Source: Microlunatus antarcticus
GTDB lineage: Bacteria > Actinomycetota > Actinomycetes > Propionibacteriales > Propionibacteriaceae
DNA length: 64,000 nt
Direction of reading: 5' to 3'
Assembly: GCF_014193425.1 (NCBI RefSeq)
Contig: NZ_JACHZG010000001.1
Span: forward strand, 1,922,001-1,986,000
The position numbers were made by a program, and so were the translations under genes. Positions 15,611 through 24,034 of the stretch are shown here, in pieces; within the stretch, counting starts at the first letter, position 1; the number at the start of each line of letters is the position of its first letter. The notes beneath the pieces were generated by a model that saw nothing but the letters and a program-made list of their open reading frames with translations, was not told the DNA's origin and searched no databases.

Positions 15611-16740
15611 GCCGCCGGGGTCCGGGTCAGGAGCGCGCTCTCCACCGTCAGCCCGGGGCCGAAGGCGAGGCCCGCGAGCTGCTCCGGCCCGGCTGCGGGC
15701 GCCCGGAGCAGCTCGGCCAGCACGAAGAGGACGGTGGGGCTGGACATGTTCCCGTAGCGGCGCAGGACGTCGCGCGACGGGGCCAGGTCGTCGTCGCTCA
15801 GCCCGAGCGCCGCCTGCACCTGGTCGAGCACGCTGCGCCCACCCGGGTGCACCGCCCAGCGGTCGACCTCGGTGGGGGAGAGCAGACCGAGCAGCGAGGG
15901 CAGGGCGGCGGGCAGCGACGACCCGAGGATGCGCGGGACGTAGCGGCTCAGGACCATGTCGAAGCCGAGGTCGCCGATGGTCCAGGCCATGTGGGCCTCG
16001 CCGTCGTCGCTGAGCGTGGTGCCGAGCGCGTCGAGCGTCACCGTCTCGGAGCCCGCGGCGGGGGCCCGTCCGGTGACCACCGCCGCGGCCGCGCCGTCGG
16101 CGAACAGCGACGAGGACAGGATCGTGTCGAGGTCGTCGCCCACGTGCAGGTGCAGCGAGCACAGCTCGGCGCAGACCACGAGCACGACCGCCTCGGGGTC
16201 GGCGCGGCAGACGGCCTGGGCCAGCCGGAGGGCCGGGAACGCGCCGTAGCAGCCCATGAAGCCCAGGTGGAACCGCTGCGTGGTCACGGGGAGCCCGAGC
16301 TGGCGGACGAGCAGGTAGTCCGGCCCGGGGGCGAAGAAGCCCGTGCAGGACACCGTGACGACGTGGGTGACGTCGTCGGCGACCAGGTCGCTCGCGCCGA
16401 GGGCGTCCTTGGCCGCCGCGAGGAACAGCGGCGGGGCCTCGCGGACGTACGCGGCGTTGCGCGTGCCGGTCGACGGGGCCAGCACGAGGGAGCTGCGGGG
16501 GTCGTAGTGCACGGGATCGGAGCCCGCGTCGACCCCGTGGTCCCTGCCGAGCTCACCCATCACCGTGTGGCGGGTGTCGATGTCCGAGGCGTCGAACGCG
16601 GCACGCAACCGACGGACGCCGAGGCGGCTGAGCCCGGGCTGCGCGGCGAGGACGTCGCGGAACTCGGGCTGGCGCAGCACGGTCACCGGGACGGCGGTCC
16701 CGACCGCCCGCACGAACACCGGTGCAGGTGAAGGGGCCAC
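15607..16740 (-). CDS. Type III polyketide synthase (chalcone synthase-like)
   Basis: A 377-residue condensing enzyme with the thiolase fold. The catalytic triad is visible: Cys164 in GFMGCYGAFPAL, His298 in WAVHPGGRSVLDQ, Asn331 in RYGNMSSPTVLFVL. SCTGFFAPGPDYLL (residues 131-144) is also typical. Type III PKSs extend an acyl-CoA starter with malonyl-CoA and cyclise the product, giving alkylresorcinols, pyrones or tetrahydroxynaphthalene. A long-chain product is plausible next to a membrane protein but the starter cannot be read from sequence. GTG 16740 has a ribosome site (GAAGGA). First gene of a four-gene coupled operon. Confidence 0.94.
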   Translation of the reverse strand: MAPSPAPVFVRAVGTAVPVTVLRQPEFRDVLAAQPGLSRLGVRRLRAAFDASDIDTRHTVMGELGRDHGVDAGSDPVHYDPRSSLVLAPSTGTRNAAYVREAPPLFLAAAKDALGASDLVADDVTHVVTVSCTGFFAPGPDYLLVRQLGLPVTTQRFHLGFMGCYGAFPALRLAQAVCRADPEAVVLVVCAELCSLHLHVGDDLDTILSSSLFADGAAAAVVTGRAPAAGSETVTLDALGTTLSDDGEAHMAWTIGDLGFDMVLSRYVPRILGSSLPAALPSLLGLLSPTEVDRWAVHPGGRSVLDQVQAALGLSDDDLAPSRDVLRRYGNMSSPTVLFVLAELLRAPAAGPEQLAGLAFGPGLTVESALLTRTPAA

Positions 16741-16825
16741 GGGTCCTTCGTACCCGATGGCCCAAAGTCCAGCGCACCGCCGTCACGGGTGGGGCGACCC
16801 GGCGCCTCTGGGATGATCGTCGGCG

Positions 16826-17896
16826 ATGAGCACCCCGCTGCACGACCCGACCTGGCGCGGCTTCGCCAGCGACAACTACGCCGGCGTCCACCCCGAGGTC
16901 CTCGAGGCGCTCGCCGCCGCCAACGGCGGCCACCAGGTCGCGTACGGCGAGGACGCCTACACCGCGCGGCTGCAGGACGTGATGCGCGAGCAGCTCGGCG
17001 CCGAGGTCGAGACGTTCCCGGTCTTCAACGGGACGGGCGCCAACGTCATCGGCCTGACCAGCGTGCTGCCGCGCTGGGGCGCGGTCGTCTGCACCGACAC
17101 CGCCCACATCCACACCGACGAGGCCGGCGCCCCGGAGCGCGTGACCGGGCTCAAGCTGCTCCCCGTCGCCACGCCGGACGGCAAGCTGACCCCCGAGCTG
17201 GTCGAGCGCGAGGCCTGGGGCTGGGGCGACGAGCACCGGGCGCAGCCCCTGGCGGTCAGCCTCACCCAGAGCACCGAGGTCGGCACCGTCTACACCCCCG
17301 ACGAGATCCGCGCCGTCGCCGAGCACGCGCACGCCCACGGGATGGCCGTGCACCTCGACGGCGCACGGATCTGGAACGCGGCCGCCGCGCTCGACCTGCC
17401 GTTCGCCGCCTTCACCAGCGACGTCGGGGTGGACGTGCTCACCTTCGGCGGCACCAAGAACGGGCTGCTCGGCACCGAGGCCGTCGTGGTCCTCGACCCG
17501 GCGCGGGCGACCGGGCTCGTCTACCTCCGCAAGCTGACGATGCAGCTCACGAGCAAGATGCGGTTCGCGTCGGCCCAGCTCCTCGCGCTCTTCGACGACG
17601 ACCTCGGGCTGCGCAGCGCGCGGCACGCGAACGCGATGGCGGCCCGGTTGCGTACGGCGCTCGAGGCCGGCGTCGCCGGCGGCACGCTGCCCGGCCTGAC
17701 CTTCACCCGGCCGACCCAGGCGAACGCGGTCTTCGCCAGCCTCGCGGCGACCGTCGCGGACCGGATCCGGGAACGGGTCCGCTTCTACGACTGGGACCGG
17801 ACGCGTTCGGAGGTGCGCTGGATGGCGGCGTGGGACACGACCGAGGCCGACGTCGACCACTTCGTCGCCGTCATCGGCGAGGAGCTGACGCGCTAG
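16826..17896 (+). CDS. Threonine aldolase family PLP-dependent enzyme
   Basis: A 356-residue fold-type I enzyme. The N-terminal FASDNYAGVHPEV is typical of low-specificity L-threonine aldolases, which cleave threonine or allo-threonine to glycine and acetaldehyde. The PLP-binding Lys211 lies in TFGGTKNG, with the PLP-pyridine Asp in HLDGARIWNAA. It is divergent from the PKS operon across an 85-nt gap. Its 3' end overlaps the 3' end of the convergent NhaA gene by 26 nt. Confidence 0.93.
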   Translation: MSTPLHDPTWRGFASDNYAGVHPEVLEALAAANGGHQVAYGEDAYTARLQDVMREQLGAEVETFPVFNGTGANVIGLTSVLPRWGAVVCTDTAHIHTDEAGAPERVTGLKLLPVATPDGKLTPELVEREAWGWGDEHRAQPLAVSLTQSTEVGTVYTPDEIRAVAEHAHAHGMAVHLDGARIWNAAAALDLPFAAFTSDVGVDVLTFGGTKNGLLGTEAVVVLDPARATGLVYLRKLTMQLTSKMRFASAQLLALFDDDLGLRSARHANAMAARLRTALEAGVAGGTLPGLTFTRPTQANAVFASLAATVADRIRERVRFYDWDRTRSEVRWMAAWDTTEADVDHFVAVIGEELTR

Positions 17897-19850
17897 GAGC
17901 GTCCGCCATCCCGGCGCGTTCCCTGGCCGACGCGACGGCCTGCTGGAGCGAGGCGGCGTCGTACGCGCCGTAGTGGCGGCGGCCGTTCACGAAGAAGGTC
18001 GGGGTGCCCGAGACGCCGCTGCGGTCCGCCGAGTCGATGTCGCTCGCGATCCGGTCGGCGTGCACGTGGCGGTCGAGGTCCTCGGCGAAGCGGTCGACGT
18101 CGAGCCCGAGCCCGCCGGCGTAGCCGAGCAGGTCCGACCGCTTCAGGTGGTCCTGGTGGGTCAGCAGCAGGTCGTGCAGCGGCCAGAACGCACCCTGCTT
18201 GCCGGCCGCCTCCGACGCCTCCGCCGCCAGCTGGGCGTGCGGGTGGACGTCGGTCAGCGGCAGGTGCCGCCAGACGAAGAGCAGGTCGTCGTCGGAGTCG
18301 AGCTCGGCCCGGGCGGCCGGTTCCGCGAGACCGCAGTGGGGGCACTCGAAGTCGCCGTACTCGTAGAGGACCACGCTCGCGTCGCGCCGGCCGCGGTAGT
18401 GGTCGCGGGTGTCGTCGAAGGGCTCGGCGAGGTCCAGCAGGGCCGTCGCGCTGCCGAGCATCGCCCGCGCGCGACGGTCCGGGTCCAGGAGCTTCGAGGT
18501 CTGGAACACGACGGTGGTCACCCCCAGCGCCAGCACGCTGGTGGCGAGGATGCCGAGCTTGGCCTCGGCCAGCTCCGGGCCGTCGAAGGCCAGGGTCGCG
18601 ATGAGCAGCGAGACGGTGAAGGCGACGCCCGCGATCGTGCCGCTCCCGGCGACAGCGAGCCAGCCGACCGGCGGCTTGATGCGGCCGTGGCTGAGGCGGG
18701 TGACCGCCCAGCTCGCCAGCAGCACGCCCGCGGGCTTGCCCACGACGTAGCCGAGGACGATGCCCAGCGTGATCGGGGAGGCCCAGGCGCGGGCGAGCAG
18801 GTCCTCGTCGAGCACGAAGCCGGCGTTGGCCAGCCCGAAGAGCGGGACGATCACGTACGTGGTCGAGGGCACGTAGAAGCGCTGCAGCCGGGCGTTGGGC
18901 GACAGGGTGGCGGTGACGCCGGCGCTGGCGCTGCGGGCGAGCTCGGGCGTCGGCTCCTCCCGGAACGTGCGGAACAGCGCCGTCGCGCCCTCCAGGCCCT
19001 CGCGGGTCGGGGTGTACGCCGAGGCGGTCAGCCCGATGGCCAGGCCGGCGACGACCGGGTCGACGCAGCTGCGGAGCAGGGCGAGCCACAGCACGACGCC
19101 CGCGACGGCGAAGAAGGTGGGTCCGCCGACCCGCGTCCGCGCCGCGAGGAGGATCGCGGCGAAGACGACCACGGCGACGACGAGCGCGGTGACGTCGATC
19201 GACTCGCTGTAGAAGATCGCGATGACCACGAGCGCGACGAGGTCGTCGACGACGAAGACGGTGAGCAGGAACAGCCGGACGCGTTCCGGGACGATCCGGC
19301 CCACGACGGCGACGAGGCCGAGGGAGAGCGCGGTGTCGGTCGACATGGCCGCGCCCCAGCCGTCGGCGCCCGGCCCGCCCCGGTTGACCGCCAGGTAGAT
19401 CAGCACCGGGATCGCCATCGCGAGCAGCCCGGCGACGAGGGGGAGCAGGAACCGCTTGCGGTCACGGAGCTCGCCGAGGTCCAGCTCGCGTCGGGCCTCG
19501 AGCCCGACGACGAGGAAGAACAGGGTCATCAGGGCCTTGTTCACCCACTCCTGCAGGTCCATCGCGATCTCGCGCCCGCCGAGGCGGACGGACAGCTCGG
19601 TGGTCCAGACCCCGGTGTACGAGGCGGGGCTGAGGTTGGCCCAGAGCAGCGCCACGAGGATCGCCGCGACGAGCACGCCGGCGCTGCCCGACTCGCTGAG
19701 CAGCAGGGCGCGCAGGCTGCTCTGACCCCGCCGGAGCCAGGGCGTCTGCGCCTCGTCGGGGCCGGCCGGCTCGGCGGCGCCCTCGACCAGCCCGTCGGCC
19801 GCGGTGTCGGGCTCGTCCGGGACGACGTCGACGCCTGGCGGAGGGTTCAC
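17871..19850 (-). CDS. nhaA: Na+/H+ antiporter NhaA with C-terminal DsbA-like thioredoxin domain
   Basis: A 659-residue fusion. Residues about 40-440 are NhaA: the discontinuous-helix motif STDTALSLG and the adjacent aspartates in VFVVDDLVAL that carry Na+ and H+. Residues about 455-645 are a thioredoxin-fold domain of DsbA type with the redox motif CPHC (in YGDFECPHCG) and the cis-proline loop SGTPTFFVNGRR. NhaA-thioredoxin fusions are known from actinobacteria, but the function of the redox part is not established. The start is probably GTG 19850; no strong ribosome site supports it. The gene converges on threonine aldolase. Confidence 0.92.
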   Translation of the reverse strand: MNPPPGVDVVPDEPDTAADGLVEGAAEPAGPDEAQTPWLRRGQSSLRALLLSESGSAGVLVAAILVALLWANLSPASYTGVWTTELSVRLGGREIAMDLQEWVNKALMTLFFLVVGLEARRELDLGELRDRKRFLLPLVAGLLAMAIPVLIYLAVNRGGPGADGWGAAMSTDTALSLGLVAVVGRIVPERVRLFLLTVFVVDDLVALVVIAIFYSESIDVTALVVAVVVFAAILLAARTRVGGPTFFAVAGVVLWLALLRSCVDPVVAGLAIGLTASAYTPTREGLEGATALFRTFREEPTPELARSASAGVTATLSPNARLQRFYVPSTTYVIVPLFGLANAGFVLDEDLLARAWASPITLGIVLGYVVGKPAGVLLASWAVTRLSHGRIKPPVGWLAVAGSGTIAGVAFTVSLLIATLAFDGPELAEAKLGILATSVLALGVTTVVFQTSKLLDPDRRARAMLGSATALLDLAEPFDDTRDHYRGRRDASVVLYEYGDFECPHCGLAEPAARAELDSDDDLLFVWRHLPLTDVHPHAQLAAEASEAAGKQGAFWPLHDLLLTHQDHLKRSDLLGYAGGLGLDVDRFAEDLDRHVHADRIASDIDSADRSGVSGTPTFFVNGRRHYGAYDAASLQQAVASARERAGMADAPSASAPRR

Positions 19851-19902
19851 GTCGTGAGTGTCGTCAGGTTCGGGGGCCGGTGGCAAGGGCAGGTGGTGGC
19901 GG

Positions 19903-21117
19903 TCACGCGACGACGGCCCGGGGACGCCGGACCACGAGGACCAGCACGAGCGCGGCGACGCAGATGACCCCGATGGCCGGCCAGCCGACGTCGAGGGCGA
20001 CGGCGAGCCCGCCCGAGGTCGCGATGGCCCCCAGCAGCAAGGCGGCGGCACCCTGGACGAGGTAGGCGACGACCAGCACCGAGGACAGCATCCCGGCGCG
20101 GTGGGTGGCGGGGGCGTGCGCGTTCACCAGGGTCAGGCCGCCGAGGAAGTTGAAGCTGTAGCCCGCCCCGCCGAGCACCATGCCGGCGAAGAAGAGCGGC
20201 AGCGAGTGCGCGCTCGCCGAGAGCGTGAGCAGCCCGAGGCCGAGGATCGAGGCGACGGTCCCGGAGCCGATCAGCCACCGCGCCGGCAGCCGGCGCGAGA
20301 CGACGGCCACGACGCCGATGACGATCGCGGAGACCGACAGCAGCGCGCCGGTCACCAGCACGTTGCTCGAGCCGACGAGCTGCCGGGCGATCTGCGCGCC
20401 CATGGCCAGCACGACGGAGCCCAGCGCGTACGCGGCGCTGACCGCCAGCACCGCGGTGGCGAAGGTGCCGCCGAGACCCCGCGGCACGGTCAGCCCGCGG
20501 AGCCGCCACGGGCGTGGGTCCTCGTTCGCCACGTGGCGCGGGAGGAACCAGGCCAGCACGAGGACCCCGGTGACGACGACGGCGAGGACCCAGTAGTCGA
20601 GGTGCAGCGGGTAGGGCGCGTACTGCACGAGCGCCCCGCCGACCAGCGTGGCCAGCGCGAGCCCGGTGGCGGTCGCCGCGGTGGTGATCGAGCTCGCCCG
20701 GGCCACCTGCCCGGGCGGGCTGAAGTCGACCATGGCGGCCGACGCCGGACTCAGCGACAGCCCGACCCCGAGCCCCATGAAGGCCCGGCCCACGAACACC
20801 CACACCACGTTCGGCGCGAGGGCGAAGAGCAGCACGCCGACCAGGACGGCCACCAGGCCCAGGACGATCGAGGCGCGACGGCCGATGTGGTCGGAGAGGT
20901 CCCCGAGCACGATCAGCACGACGACGAGCACGATCGGGTAGACCGCGAAGATCGCGTTCGTGGTGGTCGGGGTGAGGTGCCACTCCGCGGCGTACAAGGG
21001 GTAGCTGACGCTGGGCGCGCCGCTCGTCCACAGCGCGAGGGCGGCGACGGCCGCGGCGGTCCAGAAGCTGGCGCGCCGCCCCAGGGTCGGGCCGGGGCTG
21101 GTCTTCGTACGGGCCAC
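19903..21117 (-). CDS. MFS transporter (drug-efflux type)
   Basis: A 404-residue major facilitator with 12 predicted helices. The cytoplasmic loop 2-3 motif GDLSDHIGRRASIVLG is the standard MFS motif A, and GRAFMGLGVGLSLSPAS matches drug:H+ antiporters of the DHA1 type. It is divergent from an HxlR regulator, with a strong inverted repeat between them. Export of a toxic small molecule sensed by that regulator is the likely role. Confidence 0.9.
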   Translation of the reverse strand: MARTKTSPGPTLGRRASFWTAAAVAALALWTSGAPSVSYPLYAAEWHLTPTTTNAIFAVYPIVLVVVLIVLGDLSDHIGRRASIVLGLVAVLVGVLLFALAPNVVWVFVGRAFMGLGVGLSLSPASAAMVDFSPPGQVARASSITTAATATGLALATLVGGALVQYAPYPLHLDYWVLAVVVTGVLVLAWFLPRHVANEDPRPWRLRGLTVPRGLGGTFATAVLAVSAAYALGSVVLAMGAQIARQLVGSSNVLVTGALLSVSAIVIGVVAVVSRRLPARWLIGSGTVASILGLGLLTLSASAHSLPLFFAGMVLGGAGYSFNFLGGLTLVNAHAPATHRAGMLSSVLVVAYLVQGAAALLLGAIATSGGLAVALDVGWPAIGVICVAALVLVLVVRRPRAVVA

Positions 21118-21160
21118 GTCGATGTCCTGTCGCTGAGCCGCGGTCCGTCAGGGACCGTAG

Positions 21161-21209
21161 CTGGGTTGGAGAGATGAACCTAGCACCTGGATCGGTAGTT
21201 CCAACCCAG
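21161..21209. promoter_or_regulatory. Long-spaced inverted repeat between the MFS and HxlR genes (candidate operator)
   Basis: CTGGGTTGGA (21161-21170) and TCCAACCCAG (21200-21209) are perfect 10-bp complements, 29 nt apart. The right arm ends 15 nt before the HxlR start codon. Two HxlR dimers or one looped complex could shut both divergent promoters. Confidence 0.6.
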
Positions 21210-21224
21210 GGCTACCATCGGGTC

Positions 21225-21674
21225 ATGCCCGCCGCACCCCGGAACGACCACTGCTCGATCGCCCGGAGCCTGGAGGTGCTGGGGGAGAAGTGGACGCTGC
21301 TCGTCGTCCGCGAGGCGTGCTGGGGCCGGACGCGGTTCTCCGACTTCCGCGAGGCGCTCGGGGTGGCCCCCGACGTCCTGACCGATCGGCTGGCCACCCT
21401 CGTCGACGTCGGCGTGCTCGAGCGCCGGCCGTACCGGGTCGACGGCGGGCGGCAGCGCGAGGAGTACGTGCTGACCCCGGCCGGGGAGGACCTGCGCCTC
21501 GTGCTGGGCGCGCTGAGCACCTGGGGCCGGGAGCACCGCCCCGACGCGGAGGCCCGGCCGGCCACGTTCGTGGAGGCGGCGACGGGGGAGTCCGTGAGCC
21601 TGAGCTTCGTCGCGTCCGACGGCCGGCCCCTCTCCCCGGCCGAGGTGACGGCGGTCCGGCCGACCCCGCGCTGA
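21225..21674 (+). CDS. HxlR family transcriptional regulator
   Basis: A 149-residue winged-helix regulator. CSIARSLEVLGEKWTLLVVRE, with its Cys near the N-terminus, RFSDFREALGVAPDVLTDRL and EYVLTPAGEDL are the hallmarks of HxlR proteins. The N-terminal Cys can act as a redox or electrophile sensor in several members. The open frame starts at 21174, but ATG 21225 begins right before the conserved domain and outside the operator. It is divergent from the MFS exporter and probably its repressor. Confidence 0.92.
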   Translation: MPAAPRNDHCSIARSLEVLGEKWTLLVVREACWGRTRFSDFREALGVAPDVLTDRLATLVDVGVLERRPYRVDGGRQREEYVLTPAGEDLRLVLGALSTWGREHRPDAEARPATFVEAATGESVSLSFVASDGRPLSPAEVTAVRPTPR

Positions 21675-21678
21675 GGGC

Positions 21679-22161
21679 TCAGCCCTGCGCGGGTGCGCGG
21701 AGCGGTGCCTCGCGGTAGCCGCGGAGCCAGGTGACGGGGACGAGCAGCGCGTCGCTGGGCAGGGGCGCGCTGCTGCGGGCCGGGTGGCTGCTCCGGCAGG
21801 CCTCGAGCGAGTCCGGTTCGAAGAGGGAGAGCAGGGCGGTCCCGGTGGCCCGGACGACCCAGCGCAGGCCGTCCTCGGTGCGTCCGGTCAGGGCCAGGGT
21901 CAGCGCGGAACCGGCCAGCGACGACACGTCCCCGACCTCGGTGTCGACGGGGACGACGATCTGCCCGCCGGTCTCGGTGTAGCCCACGGACACGCTGGTC
22001 GGACGCGGCCCGGGACCCGACGACAGGACGCCCACGGCGGTGAGGCGCAGGCGGGACCAGCACCAGGCCGGGGTGCCGAGCTCGACGACGGGCGACGGTC
22101 GGACCGGTTCCCTCGACCCGGCCGCCCCGCGTGGGCCGACGCCGTCGGTGTGGAGGCTCAC
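21679..22161 (-). CDS. Hypothetical protein, possibly a split-barrel (PNPOx-like) domain
   Basis: A 160-residue protein starting at GTG 22161 (ribosome site AAAGG). The segment GGQIVVPVDTEVGD..SALTLALTGRTEDGLRWVVRATG recalls pyridoxamine-phosphate-oxidase-like flavin-binding barrels, which often begin with a comparable VxVDT strand and contain a W-x-V core, but the match is weak. It converges on the HxlR gene with a 4-nt gap. Function unassigned. Confidence 0.6.
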   Translation of the reverse strand: MSLHTDGVGPRGAAGSREPVRPSPVVELGTPAWCWSRLRLTAVGVLSSGPGPRPTSVSVGYTETGGQIVVPVDTEVGDVSSLAGSALTLALTGRTEDGLRWVVRATGTALLSLFEPDSLEACRSSHPARSSAPLPSDALLVPVTWLRGYREAPLRAPAQG

Positions 22162-22443
22162 GAGAGGCCTTTCGCTGTCGTCGGGAGGGCGGTCGGTGCA
22201 CGGATGGCCCGGATCGACCGTCTGCCCCGCCCCACCGGCACGAGAGGTTCTGGGTGCGCGCGGCGCACGAGGGTGCGGGTCGGGGTGGTCGTGCAATGAC
22301 GGTGCTCGGGTCCGCGGACCCGGGGGACCGCGGCCTGGAGACCAGGCGGCGTCCCGCACTCCTGCGAGGCTGTGTGACAGCACCCCCAGTTATAGACCAT
22401 CCCCGCAGGCAGTCGCGGCGGAGCGGTCGACGATGCTGGATCC

Positions 22444-22985
22444 TTGAGCCTCGGACTCCAGATCGACCTCACCGGCAGGACGGCCCTCGTCTCGGGGTCG
22501 ACCCAGGGCATCGGGGCGGCCATCGCCGTCGAGCTCGCCCGGGCCGGGGCTGGACGTTCGTCGTCAATAGCCGTGACGAGGACCGGACCACCACGGCGGC
22601 GCAGGCCGTCCGCGACGAGGTCGGCGGCGCTCCTTCGAGGTGAACGTGCTCTCGGCCGTCCGCCTGGTCCGGACCTACCTGCCGGGCATGATCGAGCGCC
22701 GGTGGGGCCGGGTCGTCAGCATCGCCAGCGACTCCGCGATCGTCACGCCGGCCGAGATGATCCACAGTCGAGGACTTCGCGCGCGAGCTCGCCGGTGACC
22801 TCCCGTGGGACGAGGCGGAGCCGAGGTTCATGGCGGAGGACCGCCCGCAGTCGCTGGTCCAACGCCTGATCGAGCCGCCGGAGATCGGCCGGCTCGTCGC
22901 CTACCTCAGCTCCGACCTCGCCTCCGCCACGATCGGGGGTGCCGTCCGCGCCGACGGGGGTTACGTGGACTCGATCCTCCCCTGA
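22444..22985 (+). pseudogene. Degraded SDR family oxidoreductase
   Basis: The start reads LTGRTALVSGSTQGIGAAIA, a normal SDR cofactor loop. The homology then jumps between three frames: frame of 22444, a second frame from about 22549 (WTFVVNSRDEDR), a third from 22634 (FEVNVLSAVRLVRTYLPGMI), and back to the second frame from 22767 (VEDFARELAGDLPW through DGGYVDSILP and a TGA). Sequence between the second and third pieces (NNAG strand) and between EMIH and VEDF (Tyr-x3-Lys) is missing. So there are at least two internal deletions and frameshifts. No catalytic activity is possible. Confidence 0.85.
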
Positions 22986-23017
22986 CGCCTGACCCCTGGC
23001 CCTCGCACCGGGTCGGG

Positions 23018-23057
23018 ACCTCGAGGTGCGGTCGACGTCGAGAGCCAGACCTCGACG
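23018..23057 (+). terminator. Small palindromes after the SDR pseudogene
   Basis: ACCTCGAGGT (23018-23027) is a perfect palindrome, and CGTCGAG/CTCGACG (23036-23057, 8-nt loop) can form a 7-bp hairpin. They lie in the 188-nt gap before the C39-like peptidase gene. They may stop residual transcription from the pseudogene. No U-tract. Confidence 0.3.
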
Positions 23058-23090
23058 CTCAAGTCTCACTCGCCCCTTCAGACCCATCGG

Positions 23091-23119
23091 TTGCGCCTTC
23101 CCTGAGACCTGCTTAAGGT
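23091..23119 (+). promoter_or_regulatory. Candidate promoter of the C39-like peptidase gene
   Basis: TTGCGC (23091-23096), a 17-bp spacer and TAAGGT (23114-23119) fit a housekeeping actinobacterial promoter. It would start transcription about 45 nt before the GTG start codon and its ribosome site GAGAGGG. Confidence 0.45.
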
Positions 23120-23173
23120 CGCCGCACCGACGGGGTCGTCGGCTCAGCTCGGGGCTGACGAGAGGGATCGATC

Positions 23174-24034
23174 GTGCCGGCACGGGTTGACATGCTGCGG
23201 AGAACGACGCGGCTGGGACTGCTCGCCGCGCTGAGCCTGGGGCTGCCGCTGCTCGCAGGTCCGGCGTGGGCGGGCGGCAACGGCAGGTCGGTGCAGGACC
23301 CGCCGCCGGCGTCGCCGTCAGCGTCGGGCGTCGAGCAGTCGCCGGTCGTCGGCGTACCCGTCCTCACCGCCGCGCAGCAGCGCGAGACGGCCCGCAAGGA
23401 CGCCGAGGTGGCCAGGGCCTTCGGGCAGACCGGCCCGAACGCGCGCTCCCTCGCCGCGGTTGACGACGAGCCCGACCTGCCGAGCCACAAGTCGCTCAAG
23501 TCGGTAAAGCAGAAGGCGCAGTCGCGCACCTACTGGTGCGGCCCGGCGACGCTGGCCACGCTCGTCCAGGTCGACGGCACCAAGATCTCCCAGACCACCG
23601 CGGCGAAGCGGCTGAAGACCACCCGCAACGGGACCAACTGGTACAGCGGGGCGGGGAACTACCCGATGGAGAAGGCGCTCGAGCACTACGGCGACGACGT
23701 CGAGTACGCCGCGGCCAACCTCCCGTACAGCCCGAGCAAGTCGGACAAGGAGACGTACAAGAAGCGCCTCGTGACCGACATCGCCGTGCACAAGCAGGGC
23801 ATCGCCGGCAACGCGGTCGAGGTCACCAACGGCCCGCACCTGAACGGCCACCCCAACCGGACCATCTACCACTGGGTCGCGGTCCGCGGCTACGACGACG
23901 ACGGCGAGACCACCCGCTACGCGGACCCGGTCTCCGGCTCGGGCATCTCCTGGCAGGGGCCGGTCGACCGCTACAACGAGATCGACTCCGACAAGATCGT
24001 CACGATCTTCGGGGCCCGTGGCTACATCTGGTAG
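23174..24034 (+). CDS. Secreted papain-like (C39-type) cysteine peptidase
   Basis: A 286-residue exported protein. Signal peptide: basic LRRTTR, a leucine-rich core, cleavage near PAWA-GG. A Pro/Ser-rich linker follows. The peptidase_C39-like domain has Cys122 in TYWCGPAT, His233 in IYHWVAVRGYDDD and Asp251 in RYADPVSG, a complete papain-like triad. Such proteins occur widely in actinobacteria; substrates are unknown. Its GTG start has a fair ribosome site (GAGAGGG); an ATG at 23192 is the alternative. The next gene, a lipoprotein, overlaps its end by 17 nt, suggesting that the two work together outside the cell. Confidence 0.85.
   Translation: MPARVDMLRRTTRLGLLAALSLGLPLLAGPAWAGGNGRSVQDPPPASPSASGVEQSPVVGVPVLTAAQQRETARKDAEVARAFGQTGPNARSLAAVDDEPDLPSHKSLKSVKQKAQSRTYWCGPATLATLVQVDGTKISQTTAAKRLKTTRNGTNWYSGAGNYPMEKALEHYGDDVEYAAANLPYSPSKSDKETYKKRLVTDIAVHKQGIAGNAVEVTNGPHLNGHPNRTIYHWVAVRGYDDDGETTRYADPVSGSGISWQGPVDRYNEIDSDKIVTIFGARGYIW

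Noticed and set aside
22131-22643. 170-codon plus-strand frame over the SDR pseudogene start
   Set aside because: Only its last ~30 codons match an SDR; the rest is an Arg-rich shadow. It represents a frame of the pseudogene, not a gene.
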